Shown: positions 8,395-18,500 of the stretch, piece by piece
Layout of the letters: every line of letters begins with the position of its first letter
Numbering within the stretch: the first letter of the stretch is position 1
NCBI GenBank assembly: GCA_947387485.1
Contig: CANDNT010000005.1
Location: forward strand, 124,001-188,000
Direction: 5' to 3'
Length of the DNA: 64,000 bases
Source: Aquimarina rhabdastrellae
GTDB taxonomy: Bacteria > Bacteroidota > Bacteroidia > Flavobacteriales > Flavobacteriaceae
Program-made: the position numbers and the translations under genes
The notes under the pieces: model-generated
The model's database searches: none
What the model saw: only the letters and a program-made list of their open reading frames with translations
What the model was told of the DNA's origin: nothing

Positions 8395-8896
8395 AATCCA
8401 AAAATAAATTGCAAAAGTGTAGAGATCTATGAAGCTAAAAAATGACAATTATCAGTTTTAAAGAATAAATAGTAGTGAAAAGGCTGATTTTGAGAAGATA
8501 TTGAGATAGAAAGTTAAGTGATAGAATAGTATTAAATAAAGTTGAAAAAATATGTTATTGAGTAAAAATTAAGGTTAAGCATTATTAAGATTACGGTTAA
8601 AAAATACACTGTTTTTTAAAAAGAAAAGAATGACGTAATTGATAGATATACCGTTTATTACGACGGATATTTTGATAAAAATAAATTATCAAAAATTAAT
8701 AGATTAACTAGGAAAAAGTCTTTAAAAAAAATTAAATTTATAATATAGAATGTCAATCTAATTTATTAAAAATTATAAAATATAAGACTACTTAGTGCCC
8801 AGTATGATTAATAATTTTTAATTCAATCAGTACAGTACATTTTTTATCTCCCCCACCATAATAGCATAACATATTAACCATTTAACAAATACTTAT
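8395..8896. other. Gene-free divergent region
   Basis: About 500 AT-rich bases separate the U32 gene from the unknown gene at 8897. No ORF or clear terminator is visible. A C-rich patch CCCCCACC at 8850-8857 stands out and resembles patches in the three csgA leaders. Confidence 0.4.
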
Positions 8897-9376
8897 ATGA
8901 CAACGAGTACATGTAATATTATACTTCCGCCTGGAAATATATTAAATACACCAGTTTTGCTTAAATCTGCAGGGAAGATAAGTTTTACAAATAATCCAGA
9001 ACAACCTCTTTTACCTCATGTAGAAGCGTATAGAAATAAAGATGAATCTATAGCGATTAGGGCGTTAGTATTTATCAATTCTTCCGCTGAAAATCCTGAA
9101 CTTAAAATATCCCAATTATTTTCGATAAACAGTTCAGGAAAAGGGCAACTACAGTTTTTTATTCATTGTGATGTAGAAGAAATAGAGCGATTGATGAGTG
9201 AGAATACAAAAGGCGAATATTATGCCTATACAGTAGAATTTACAACTCAAGACACCTATAATTTTCCTTATGGTATTGGTTTAGAACATATAGAAGTTGT
9301 ACAAACGTTTTTATGGAATATAGATCCAAAAACTTCAAGAGGTACAGAGACTGTTGTACAAACTACAGATGATTAA
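8897..9376 (+). CDS. Uncharacterised 159-residue protein
   Basis: I do not recognise this protein. It has no signal peptide or membrane segment and reads as a mostly beta protein of about 17 kDa with an acidic, polar C-terminus (TETVVQTTDD). It is a single gene with long gaps on both sides. Downstream, an inverted repeat (TAATGCTCAT at 9445-9454 with its complement at 9483-9492) might form a long-looped hairpin. The coding assignment rests on codon character and a clean ATG preceded by A/T-rich sequence. Confidence 0.65.
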   Translation: MTTSTCNIILPPGNILNTPVLLKSAGKISFTNNPEQPLLPHVEAYRNKDESIAIRALVFINSSAENPELKISQLFSINSSGKGQLQFFIHCDVEEIERLMSENTKGEYYAYTVEFTTQDTYNFPYGIGLEHIEVVQTFLWNIDPKTSRGTETVVQTTDD

Positions 9377-9526
9377 TTTTTGAGTGTTTTTCTGTTTTCA
9401 TTTAGATCAAAATAACACATAGAAGAATGCTTCTATAAAATGATTAATGCTCATGGGAAAAGAAACTAAAAACTTCTATACTATGAGCATTATTCTATTA
9501 TATAATAATTAAAAATATAGCGCTTA

Positions 9527-11233
9527 ATGCCTTTTATAAAAACATTTTTGTTTATCATATGTTTTGGACTTTCATTTCAAATACAATTACAAATAAAAGA
9601 AGAAAGAAATACTACAGCTAGTGATGTTCTAATAGAAGTTGATAGTAGTAAAGCCGAGCAGTTTTTTATCGAAAAAAACTGGGATTCTACAATAGTGTAT
9701 ACAGCCAAAGTATTGACTATAGCTAAAAAACAAAATGTATTAGATCGTTTTCATTATATAAGAGGATTTAGTTTTATGAAAAAACGATTATATGATGAAG
9801 CTGAAAATGAATATAGTCACGTATCAAAAGATTTTAGTTCCTATTATAGAATCATACGTAATTTGGGAGGAATAGCTTTGGAACAAAATAAATATAAAGA
9901 AGCTATTTGTTATTTTGAATCATTAAGAGATTATCCTAATTATAAACTTATAAAGAGTTCTGTACTTCACGATCTAGGCTTATCATATTTTCATCTTGCA
10001 AAGTTTAAAGCAGCAGAAAAATACTTATTAGAAAGTAATACGTTACAAGAAAAAGAACAAGATACCTCATTGTTAATTGGTTCGTATACAGATATTGCAA
10101 ATTTATATTATGAACAGTATAAAGACGATTTAGCGATTCCGTATTTTGAAAAAGCATATCAGTTATCAAAGAAAATAAAGAGTTTTAAATTAAAAAGGAA
10201 AACATCTTTAAACATGGCTGTGGTCGAGGAGAACAGAAAGGATTTAAAAAAAGCATTGGTATATAGAAAAGAGTATGAAAAATGGAAAGATTCTTTAAAC
10301 GATCAAAGTAAAGTTTGGGCTATTGCACAAATAGAAAAGAGGCATGCTGTAGATCAAAAACAAAAACATATAAAAATACTTAAGTCAGAAAATGAAATAA
10401 AGGTAATACAACGTAATGGATTTATTTTTTCATCGGTAATATTGCTATTATTTCTAAGTGCAGGAATTTATTTTTATGATCAAAAGAACAAAAACAATAA
10501 GATTATTCTTGCTCAAAAAGAAGAATTAGACGGGTTAAATGCTACAAAAGATAAGTTGTTTTCTATTATTAGTCATGATTTACGCTCGTCTGTAAATGTC
10601 CTACAAAAAGGAAATACAAAACTTTTAAAAGATATTGATAAACAAAATTATACAGCAGTAAAAAAAACAGTACTCAAGAATTCTTCTATAGCAAATAGTA
10701 CTTATAATTTATTAGAAAACTTATTGCAATGGGCAACTATACAAACACATAAATTATACTTTGCTATAGAATCGATTGATCTCTATACAGTGTTACAACA
10801 GTTAGAATATAATTATAAACCATTATTTGAAAACAAAAGTTTGATCTTTGAGAATAAGATACCTAAAGCAGTATTTGTTTTGGCAGACTTGGATTCACTT
10901 AAAATTATCATACGAAACCTATTAGATAATGCGATTAAGTTTTCTGAAGAAAACGATACGATATCCATATATACTTATGCAAAAAATGACAAACAATATT
11001 TGGTTATAGAAGATACGGGAATAGGGATGAGTCAAGAAACAAAAGAAGCATTACTTAAAGAAGGAACTCACCTCAATAAGAAAAAAGATCAAAAAGGAAT
11101 AGGTACAGGTTTAGGAATTCAACTCTGTAAATCTATGATTAAAAAAAATAAGGGAGAACTTTTAATAGAAAGTAAAGAAGGAATTGGAACTAAAATGATT
11201 ATTACACTCCCAAAATCACAACAGTATGGATAA
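9527..11233 (+). CDS. TPR-containing sensor histidine kinase
   Basis: This is a 568-residue membrane sensor kinase. The N-terminal hydrophobic segment (residues 1-20) acts as signal or anchor. Residues ~30-265 hold tetratricopeptide repeats (for example SYTDIANLYYEQYKDDLAIP), placing a protein-interaction sensor outside the membrane. A coiled segment leads to one helix at about 298-318. The H-box is SHDLRS with His350, the N-box is IIRNLLDNAIKFS, and the ATP lid carries DTGIGM and GTGLGIQLCKSM. It overlaps the response regulator by 8 bases, so the two are one operon and very likely partners. The signal it senses is unknown. Confidence 0.93.
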   Translation: MPFIKTFLFIICFGLSFQIQLQIKEERNTTASDVLIEVDSSKAEQFFIEKNWDSTIVYTAKVLTIAKKQNVLDRFHYIRGFSFMKKRLYDEAENEYSHVSKDFSSYYRIIRNLGGIALEQNKYKEAICYFESLRDYPNYKLIKSSVLHDLGLSYFHLAKFKAAEKYLLESNTLQEKEQDTSLLIGSYTDIANLYYEQYKDDLAIPYFEKAYQLSKKIKSFKLKRKTSLNMAVVEENRKDLKKALVYRKEYEKWKDSLNDQSKVWAIAQIEKRHAVDQKQKHIKILKSENEIKVIQRNGFIFSSVILLLFLSAGIYFYDQKNKNNKIILAQKEELDGLNATKDKLFSIISHDLRSSVNVLQKGNTKLLKDIDKQNYTAVKKTVLKNSSIANSTYNLLENLLQWATIQTHKLYFAIESIDLYTVLQQLEYNYKPLFENKSLIFENKIPKAVFVLADLDSLKIIIRNLLDNAIKFSEENDTISIYTYAKNDKQYLVIEDTGIGMSQETKEALLKEGTHLNKKKDQKGIGTGLGIQLCKSMIKKNKGELLIESKEGIGTKMIITLPKSQQYG

Positions 11234-11972
11234 GATAAATATACTGATAATAGAAGATACATCAGAAGATGCCCTAGAATTAAAAGAATTATTAGAAGAT
11301 AATAATTACCATGTGGTAGCTATAGCAAGTACGTATCAAGAAGCACTAACCTTATTTTATCAATTGCCTATAGATCTTATTATAATAGATGTGTTTTTAA
11401 ATGGAAATCCAGATGGTATCACTTTTGCCGAAACCATTTCAATTACGCCTAACATTCTTAAACCATTTGTATTTTTAACAAGCTCAAAGGATCGTCAAAT
11501 TTTTGAAAGAGCAAAATTAACTAAGCCTTTTAGCTTTTTACTTAAACCATTTAATGAATTAGAAGTCTTATATGCTATCGAGATGGCAGTAGAAAAGTTT
11601 CATGGACAACTCAATGTGTTTTCAAGCGAAGATAAAGACACAGTTGTTAGTCAAGAATACTTATTTATAAAAAAGAAAAATGCTTTAAAAAAAGTAGAAC
11701 TCTCAAGTATCATGTATATAGAAGTAGATGATCGTTATTGTCATATTGTGACCGAAAAAGAGAAGTTTATCATTCAGATTTCTTTAGGGAAAATCAATGA
11801 CGTATTGAATAACCAGATTTTTATACGTACACATCGAAAATATATAGTGAATAGTAATGCTATAGAACAAATAGTATTAGCAGATAATCTTCTCTTATTA
11901 AAAGGAAATCATAAAGTAACCTTTAGTGGTAAGTATAAAGATCTCATTAAAAGTTTCCATGTGTTAAAGTAA
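11226..11972 (+). CDS. LytTR-family response regulator
   Basis: This 248-residue regulator has a receiver domain (residues 1-130) with acidic pocket IIED near residue 10, phospho-acceptor D55 in IIIDVFL, and the conserved lysine K107 in LLKPF. The C-terminal LytTR DNA-binding domain (about 150-248) shows YIEVDDRYCHIVT and FIRTHRKYIVN. It overlaps the kinase gene by 8 bases, indicating translational coupling. Targets are unknown. In Bacteroidota, TPR-kinase/LytTR pairs are common and often stand apart from their targets. Confidence 0.93.
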   Translation: MDKINILIIEDTSEDALELKELLEDNNYHVVAIASTYQEALTLFYQLPIDLIIIDVFLNGNPDGITFAETISITPNILKPFVFLTSSKDRQIFERAKLTKPFSFLLKPFNELEVLYAIEMAVEKFHGQLNVFSSEDKDTVVSQEYLFIKKKNALKKVELSSIMYIEVDDRYCHIVTEKEKFIIQISLGKINDVLNNQIFIRTHRKYIVNSNAIEQIVLADNLLLLKGNHKVTFSGKYKDLIKSFHVLK

Positions 11973-11996
11973 AAAGTAACGCTAAATAATATTTAA

Positions 11997-12024
11997 AAAC
12001 CTTCTCTATGAGAAGGTTTTTTTT
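11997..12024 (+). terminator. Intrinsic terminator after the two-component operon
   Basis: A 10-bp perfect stem (11997-12006 with 12010-12019), a TAT loop and eight T close the kinase/regulator operon. Confidence 0.92.
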
Positions 12025-12206
12025 ATGTCTATATAATAACAATAAATCACCGTAATTCATTCACGAGTTATTTTCTAGCATTCACAACATAAAAACCATG
12101 ATTGACCACATTTACCTAAAAATAACTGGCGTTTAAAGGTAATTTCATATCAAGATTTAATAATCAAATCACTAAAAAATCAAAAGTATTAACTAAACAA
12201 ATTATT

Positions 12207-13061
12207 ATGAAAAAAAGAGTAATAGGTTATTTCAACAATTGGATAACAGTAGAAGATGTGAAAAAAAAGTGTGAAGGATATACAGATATATTATTTTCTT
12301 TTTGGGTTAGTCCAAGTGAAATATCTGGTGCGGCAGAAGCTGTAGAAGAAGATCCTGAAATTATTGAGTTTTTAAAAGGTAATAATAAAAAATGTATTCT
12401 TGCTGCTGGAGGAGATACGATGAACCCTATAAATTATAGCGCATCAGACTATGGTATTCAGCTAGCTAATTATGCCATAGAAATGGGATATGATGGAGTA
12501 AACTTAGACATAGAACATATTCCAATGGATACAGCAGGAATAGCTTGGTTAACCGAAGTTACCATGGCTGTAAAATCCTTGAGTATTATACGAGAGTATG
12601 AGCTAGAAATTTCGCATGCACCACAAGCAACATATTTTAAAAATCGTGATGGTTATAGCGAAGTAGAAAGAAGAACACAGGGCATAATAGCATATTATAA
12701 TATCCAATATTATAACCAAGGTACTTGGGGATATCAAGAGTATGAAACATATGAAACTATGTTTGAAAAAGAGTTCAATGATAATGGACAAATACTTCAA
12801 AATGCTACTGCAATACCTAGTATTATAGATCAAGGAATACCAGGAGAAAAGCTTATAGTAGGAAAACCTATCACGTATAACGATGCTTATAATACAGGTT
12901 ATATTCCTGTAGAAAACTTACAAAGCATTTTAGAAAAAGCTAATAATGATTCAAGTTTTACTTATGGAGGCGTAATGGGATGGAAAATCGATAGTGATAT
13001 TGATGGAGCATGGGGTAAAACCATGTCTGAAACTCTAGCACCACAGGCAGTAAAATTATAG
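12207..13061 (+). CDS. Glycoside hydrolase family 18 protein
   Basis: This 284-residue TIM-barrel protein has the GH18 hallmarks: strand KCILAAGGD (residues 62-70) and active-site strand DGVNLDIE (96-103). The latter fits DxxDxDxE except that the first inner Asp is Asn99; the proton donor E103 and D101 are present. The DGVNxDxE form occurs in some GH18 lineages, so activity on chitin- or peptidoglycan-like glycans remains possible. No signal peptide is visible at the N-terminus (MKKRVIGYFNNW), which is odd for such an enzyme. It stands upstream of the sulfatase-type lipoprotein with a strong hairpin in between. Confidence 0.85.
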   Translation: MKKRVIGYFNNWITVEDVKKKCEGYTDILFSFWVSPSEISGAAEAVEEDPEIIEFLKGNNKKCILAAGGDTMNPINYSASDYGIQLANYAIEMGYDGVNLDIEHIPMDTAGIAWLTEVTMAVKSLSIIREYELEISHAPQATYFKNRDGYSEVERRTQGIIAYYNIQYYNQGTWGYQEYETYETMFEKEFNDNGQILQNATAIPSIIDQGIPGEKLIVGKPITYNDAYNTGYIPVENLQSILEKANNDSSFTYGGVMGWKIDSDIDGAWGKTMSETLAPQAVKL

Positions 13062-13068
13062 TATAGAA

Positions 13069-13109
13069 AGCTTGTAGAAAAAGAGGGATTACTCTTTTTT
13101 CTACAAGCT
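13069..13109 (+). terminator. Long hairpin between GH18 gene and lipoprotein gene
   Basis: The arms 13069-13085 and 13092-13109 pair over about 17 bp with one bulged base and a 6-base loop. No T-run follows, so it may be a weak terminator or an mRNA-stability element. Confidence 0.55.
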
Positions 13110-13140
13110 GATCAACACAAATCAAATTTTTATTAGACTT

Positions 13141-15258
13141 ATGAAATATCAAAATTACGTTCTAGGGGGATTAATTGTATTTGGAGTGCTGTTTTCATGT
13201 AAAGTAGAAAAACCAATAGCTGTTGAATACGAATTCAATGATGAACAAAAAGACGCTACAACATATACTACAGAAAAGCAAGAGGCTGTTAAAGAATACT
13301 TGAAATTTGATCCTGATGATATTACAAAATCAAATGATTATATAGCTGCTACAAAAGGAAACATAGATACTATATCTGTAGATTATATTCCAGATGAAGC
13401 AAATGCAGTATACAATACAAAAGAATATGATTTCCTTAAAAAAGAAGATGCAGCACCTACCTCTAACCCTAGTTTATGGAGGCAGAGTAGATTAAATAGA
13501 ATAAATGGGTTATTCGAAGTTGTCGAAGGAGAAATCTATCAGGTTAGAGGTTTTGATTTGGCTAATATGACTTTAATTAAAGGAGAAACGGGGTGGATAG
13601 TGGTAGATCCATTAAGTTCGCCAGAAACGGCCAAAGCAGGATTGGACTTAGCTAATGAGAAATTTGGTAGACGAGATGTATCAGCTGTGATTTTTACGCA
13701 TAGTCACCTAGATCATTTTGGAGGAATTAAAGGAGTAATGCAAAACTTTGGTAGAAAAGCAGTACCAATATATGCACCAAAAGGCTTTTTTGATGAAGCT
13801 GTAAGCGAAAATGTAATGGCAGGAAATACAATGGGAAGAAGAGCTTCGTATATGTATGGTAACATTTTGGATAAAAACCAAAAAGGAACTTTAGGTACAG
13901 GTTTAGGTCAAACTACATCTACAGGAATGGCAGGTATTATGAAAGAGACTCATATTATTGATTTTGATGTTAAGGAAGAAATTGATGTAGATGGATTAGG
14001 TATCAATTTTATATATACACCAGAAGCTGAGGCTCCAGCAGAAATGATGTTTTATATTCCAGATCATAAAGCATTTTGTCAAGCAGAAGAGATTAATCAT
14101 ACGTTACATAACTTATATACTTTACGAGGGGCAAAAGTAAGAAATGGACAAAAATGGAGTCAATATATAGATCAAGTAATACAAAAATGGGGAGACGAGG
14201 TTTTGTATTCATTTGGATCTCATCATTGGCCAACTTGGAATGAAGCAGGAGGAGAAAATAAAATCAAAAAATATTGGGAAAATCAAAGAGATTTATACCG
14301 TTTTATACATGATCAAACATTACGTCTTGCAAATAAAGGATATACCCCAATAGAGATAGCCGATACATTACAATTACCTACAGCTATTGATACGGTTTTT
14401 GCTAATCGAGGGTATTATGGTACAGTAAGTCATAATGCACGAGCGCAGTACCAATTGTATTTTGGATGGTTTGATGGTAACCCAGCGAATCTTAATAAAC
14501 TACCACCAACAGAAGCAGGTGAAAATTATGTAGAGTTTATGGGAGGTATTGATCGTGTTTTGAGAAAATCGATTGATAAGTTTAAAGAAGGAGAATATCG
14601 TTTTGTTGCTGAGGTTTTAAACCATGTGGTTTTTGCAAAAGAAGCATTTACTACTCAGGAAGAAAAAGCATCTTATAAAAAAGCTAAATACCTATTAGCA
14701 GATACGTATGAACAATTAGGATATCAATCAGAATCAGGACCATGGCGAAACTTTTATTTATCAGGCGCAAAAGAGTTAAGAGCGATTAGAAAACCGGGAG
14801 CAGGAGAAGCTTCATTAGTAACAGCTAGTCCTGATATGGTTTCTGGAATGTCTAATGAGTTATTATTTAATTATATAGCTATGCGCTTTAATGGATTAAA
14901 TGAAAATGCACAAACTATCTCAAGTAATTTTCAAATTATCTTTGAAAATCAGGGAAGAACGTCTGATGAAGTAGATGATAACCATGTAGCATTAATAGTA
15001 AAAAACGGAGTAGTCACTCCAAGAATAGGATACGATTTAAAAAGCAGTGAAATAACCGAAATAATTAAATTAACTAGAGAAGATTTAAATAATCTGATTA
15101 TACAAGATAGAGAGTCAGGAAATATAACAACTATCGATGATATAATAACAATTACTGCAGTAAATGGAACAATTATAGAATATAACAATTCAAAATTTAA
15201 AGAATTTGTAGCTAACCTAGACCCATTCGATTTCTGGTTCAATATAGTGACTCCTTAG
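13141..15258 (+). CDS. Alkyl sulfatase-type metallo-beta-lactamase-fold lipoprotein
   Basis: This is a 705-residue lipoprotein (signal peptide ending LFSC, Cys20). The metallo-beta-lactamase motif is THSHLDHFGG (residues 186-195); the family normally has THSHADHFGG. EEINHTLHNLYTLRGAKVRN matches the conserved segment of SdsA1-like alkyl sulfatases. After it come the helical dimerisation domain (residues ~410-560) and a C-terminal SCP2-like lipid-binding domain (~580-700). These enzymes hydrolyse sulfate esters such as dodecyl sulfate. As a lipoprotein it would act in the periplasm or at the outer membrane. The partner GH18 gene upstream does not fix the substrate. Confidence 0.9.
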   Translation: MKYQNYVLGGLIVFGVLFSCKVEKPIAVEYEFNDEQKDATTYTTEKQEAVKEYLKFDPDDITKSNDYIAATKGNIDTISVDYIPDEANAVYNTKEYDFLKKEDAAPTSNPSLWRQSRLNRINGLFEVVEGEIYQVRGFDLANMTLIKGETGWIVVDPLSSPETAKAGLDLANEKFGRRDVSAVIFTHSHLDHFGGIKGVMQNFGRKAVPIYAPKGFFDEAVSENVMAGNTMGRRASYMYGNILDKNQKGTLGTGLGQTTSTGMAGIMKETHIIDFDVKEEIDVDGLGINFIYTPEAEAPAEMMFYIPDHKAFCQAEEINHTLHNLYTLRGAKVRNGQKWSQYIDQVIQKWGDEVLYSFGSHHWPTWNEAGGENKIKKYWENQRDLYRFIHDQTLRLANKGYTPIEIADTLQLPTAIDTVFANRGYYGTVSHNARAQYQLYFGWFDGNPANLNKLPPTEAGENYVEFMGGIDRVLRKSIDKFKEGEYRFVAEVLNHVVFAKEAFTTQEEKASYKKAKYLLADTYEQLGYQSESGPWRNFYLSGAKELRAIRKPGAGEASLVTASPDMVSGMSNELLFNYIAMRFNGLNENAQTISSNFQIIFENQGRTSDEVDDNHVALIVKNGVVTPRIGYDLKSSEITEIIKLTREDLNNLIIQDRESGNITTIDDIITITAVNGTIIEYNNSKFKEFVANLDPFDFWFNIVTP

Positions 15259-15320
15259 ATTTGATTTTATGATTGAGTTGATTTGAATATTGTGTTCGTT
15301 ATTAATGAACTATTTCAAGA

Positions 15321-15350
15321 AAAGCCTACATTAACAAATGTGGGCTTTTA
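15321..15350 (+). terminator. Terminator after the sulfatase-type gene
   Basis: A 12-bp stem with one G-T pair (15321-15332 with 15337-15348), a 4-base loop and a short T-run follow the stop by 60 bases. Confidence 0.8.
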
Positions 15351-15599
15351 CTATTTTAATATTAGATGATGATTATAATTCTAGAGATATAGATATGGAT
15401 GGTCATAAATTAGATAGCAATACCATAAAGAAGATTACTATAACTGAAGAGTGACAATTTTGTGCTAATAATTATACTCTGCCACTTTTTGACACCTTTG
15501 AATTACCTTTCTTGTAGCGGGTTGGGCTATTTTTGTAAGTATGCTCAAGGATTACAGTTTGTAGATTTTGTAATCTAAAAACCTATAATATTCTTTATT
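15351..15599 (+). other. Upstream region of the LRR gene
   Basis: No gene is visible. TATTTTTG at 15528-15535 matches the -7 consensus TAnnTTTG and would give a leader of about 60 bases; no TTG sits at the usual distance, so only the -7 box is supported. Confidence 0.45.
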
Positions 15600-18500
15600 A
15601 TGAAGAGAAACTTACTCGTTGCTTTTTGCTTAGTATTTAGTTGTTTTATTTGGGGACAAGAAACCTATGTTCCTGATGATAATTTTGAAAACTATCTTGA
15701 AACTCATGATATCAATGGTAATGTAGTTGCAATTGGAGATGCTACTAGTTTGGGTAACGGAATAGCAAATGATGATTATATTACTACTTCAAAAATAGTA
15801 GCAATTACTTCGTTAAATATTGCTTCAGAAATGATAGCAGATATTACAGGGATTGAGGATTTTGAAGGGTTAGAAGTCTTAGATTTTTCAAACAATGGAG
15901 TAGGGGATTTTGACCTGTCTAGCAATATAAACTTAAAAGAGTTGAACTGTGCTTCCAATGGAATAAGTAATATGGATATTTCGTCCAACATAAACTTAGA
16001 AATTCTCAATGCTTCAGATAATGGTTATACAAGTTTTGATGTAAGCACGAATAGTAAACTAAAGTTTTTGGATATATCCAATAGTGGAGCGACAACTTTA
16101 AATTTGGGTACTATAAGTGCTTTAGAAGAACTTCATCTTAGTCATAACCAGCTAACAACTTTAAATATTAGTAATCTAATTAATTTAGCTGTTTTAGACT
16201 GTGAAGCAAATTATAATTTAAACATTACAGACTTTAGTACACTTATTAACTTACGAAATTTAAATTGTACCGATACCAATTTAAGAAGCCTCGATTTATC
16301 ACATAACCTGTTATTAGAAACAGTATCACTTAATAACTTGTCAGGATTTGATATTGATCTTTCTAGTAATACAGCATTGACTAGCATTTCTGCTATGAAT
16401 AGTGATTTGACTAGTCTTAATGTCAAAAATGGAAATAATGTAAATATTATTTCGTTTGATGCACGCTTTAATCAGTTTAGTTGTATTCAGGTAGATGATC
16501 CTACAGCTAGTTATTTAAATACATGGAGAAAAGATAATACAACAACATTTAATCTAGATTGTAGTGAGACCAATATACCAGATCTTGATTTTGAGTACTA
16601 TCTAGAACATCATGATGCAAATGGAAATATGGTGACTGTTGGTAGTCCAAATAGTTTAGGAAATGGAAAGATAGATGATGGATATGTGTTGACGTCTAGA
16701 ATTGCGGGAGTCACTTCATTAAATATAGCCGAATTAAGTATAGGGGAACTAATCGGAATAGAAGATTTTACAGCTTTAGAAATATTAGATGTATCTAGAA
16801 ATAATTTTAATGATATAGATGTTTCGAGTTTATCGAATTTGAAGGAATTATATTGTCATAATGTGTTTGTACCCATTATTGATGTATCGTCTAATCTTAA
16901 TTTGGAAAAGTTAATTATAAATGAAGCTAACTGTACACAACTAACATTGGGTGAAAATACAGCATTGAAAGAGTTAAATATTAATACTAATTCAATTACA
17001 GCACTAGATATAACAGATTTAACTGCATTAGAAATTTTTAATGCTGCTAATAACTACAGACTAGAGATTACAGATTTTAGTAGTTTAACAAATCTAAAAA
17101 ACCTAAATTTTAATGATACAGGTATAAGAAGTTTAGATGTGTCTTCTAATACAGGATTAGAAGTGCTATCAATCAATAATGTAACAGGCTTTGATGTAGA
17201 CCTTTCTGCTAATACAGCCTTGACGAGTTTCTCTGCAAATGAAAGTGATTTAAGTAGCATAAATATTAAGAACGGGAATAACACTAACATTACTTATTTT
17301 GATGCTCGTTTAAATAGTCTCACTTTGAGTTGTATCCAAGTAGATGACCCTAATGCAAGTTATTTAAACACATGGTTAAAAGATGCTAATGTAAGCTTCA
17401 GTTTAGATTGTAGAGAAACTAATGTTCCCGATGATAATTTTGAAAATTATCTCGAAACTCATGACGCAGATGGTAATACAGTGGTCATTGGAGATGTAAC
17501 AAGTATGGGTAATGGTATAGCTAATGATAATAAGGTATATACTTCGAGAATAGAAAATGTAGTGGATCTTAATATTTCTAACTTAGGGATTACTGATGTG
17601 ACTGGTATATCGGGATTTAAAGCTATACAGAAATTAAGGTGTAATGATAATAATTTAACGAGTTTAGATCTTTCAGAAAACTTGGCTTTAGAGAATTTAG
17701 ATTGTTATAAGAATAATTTATCTTCTATAAACATTTCGCAGAATAGAGCACTGACTATTATTCAATGTTTTAGAAATGAGCTAACAACATTAGATGTTAG
17801 TAATAATATAGCTTTAACAAGAATAGATGTGTTTAGAAATCAATTATCTGTATTGGATATTTCTAATAATACAGAACTTACTTCTTTAAGTTGTGCTAGA
17901 AATCAAATAGGAAATCTAGATTTATCCAATAATTCAAAGTTAGAACGATTGAGTTGTTACGATAATAATTTAACGAGTTTGGATACAACAAACCTACCAG
18001 CATTAACCAATTTGGACTGTGTAGAAAATGACATAACAAGTTTAGATCTTTCTCAAAACCCAGAATTACAATATTTACAAGTTTATGAAAACCAGTTGAC
18101 AAGTTTGGATGTAAGTAAAAATGTAAAGTTAATTGAATTGTATGCTGAGTATAATGAGATTACAAGTTTAGATGTCTCAAAAAACACTGTTTTAAAAGAT
18201 TTATCATGTTATTCAAATCAATTGACGTATCTCAATATGAGAAATGGAAATAATGTAAATCTAGATAGTCGTGATTTTGATATTACTGATAATCCAGGAT
18301 TAACATGTGTTGCTGTCGATGATCCTACATATGCAACAACAACCTTTACAGATAAAGATTCACAAACAGTCTATAGTACATTTTGTAATACGATATATGT
18401 ACCAGATGATATCTTTGAAGCATATCTTGAAACGCATAATTCGACTGGAGCGACGGTACCGGTTGGTGATCCTACAAGTATGGGTAATGGGATTGCAAAC

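Noticed and set aside
8395..8448. N-terminal extension of the U32 protein
   Set aside because: The family starts at KIELMAPAGN; the added 18 residues are hydrophobic noise from upstream sequence.
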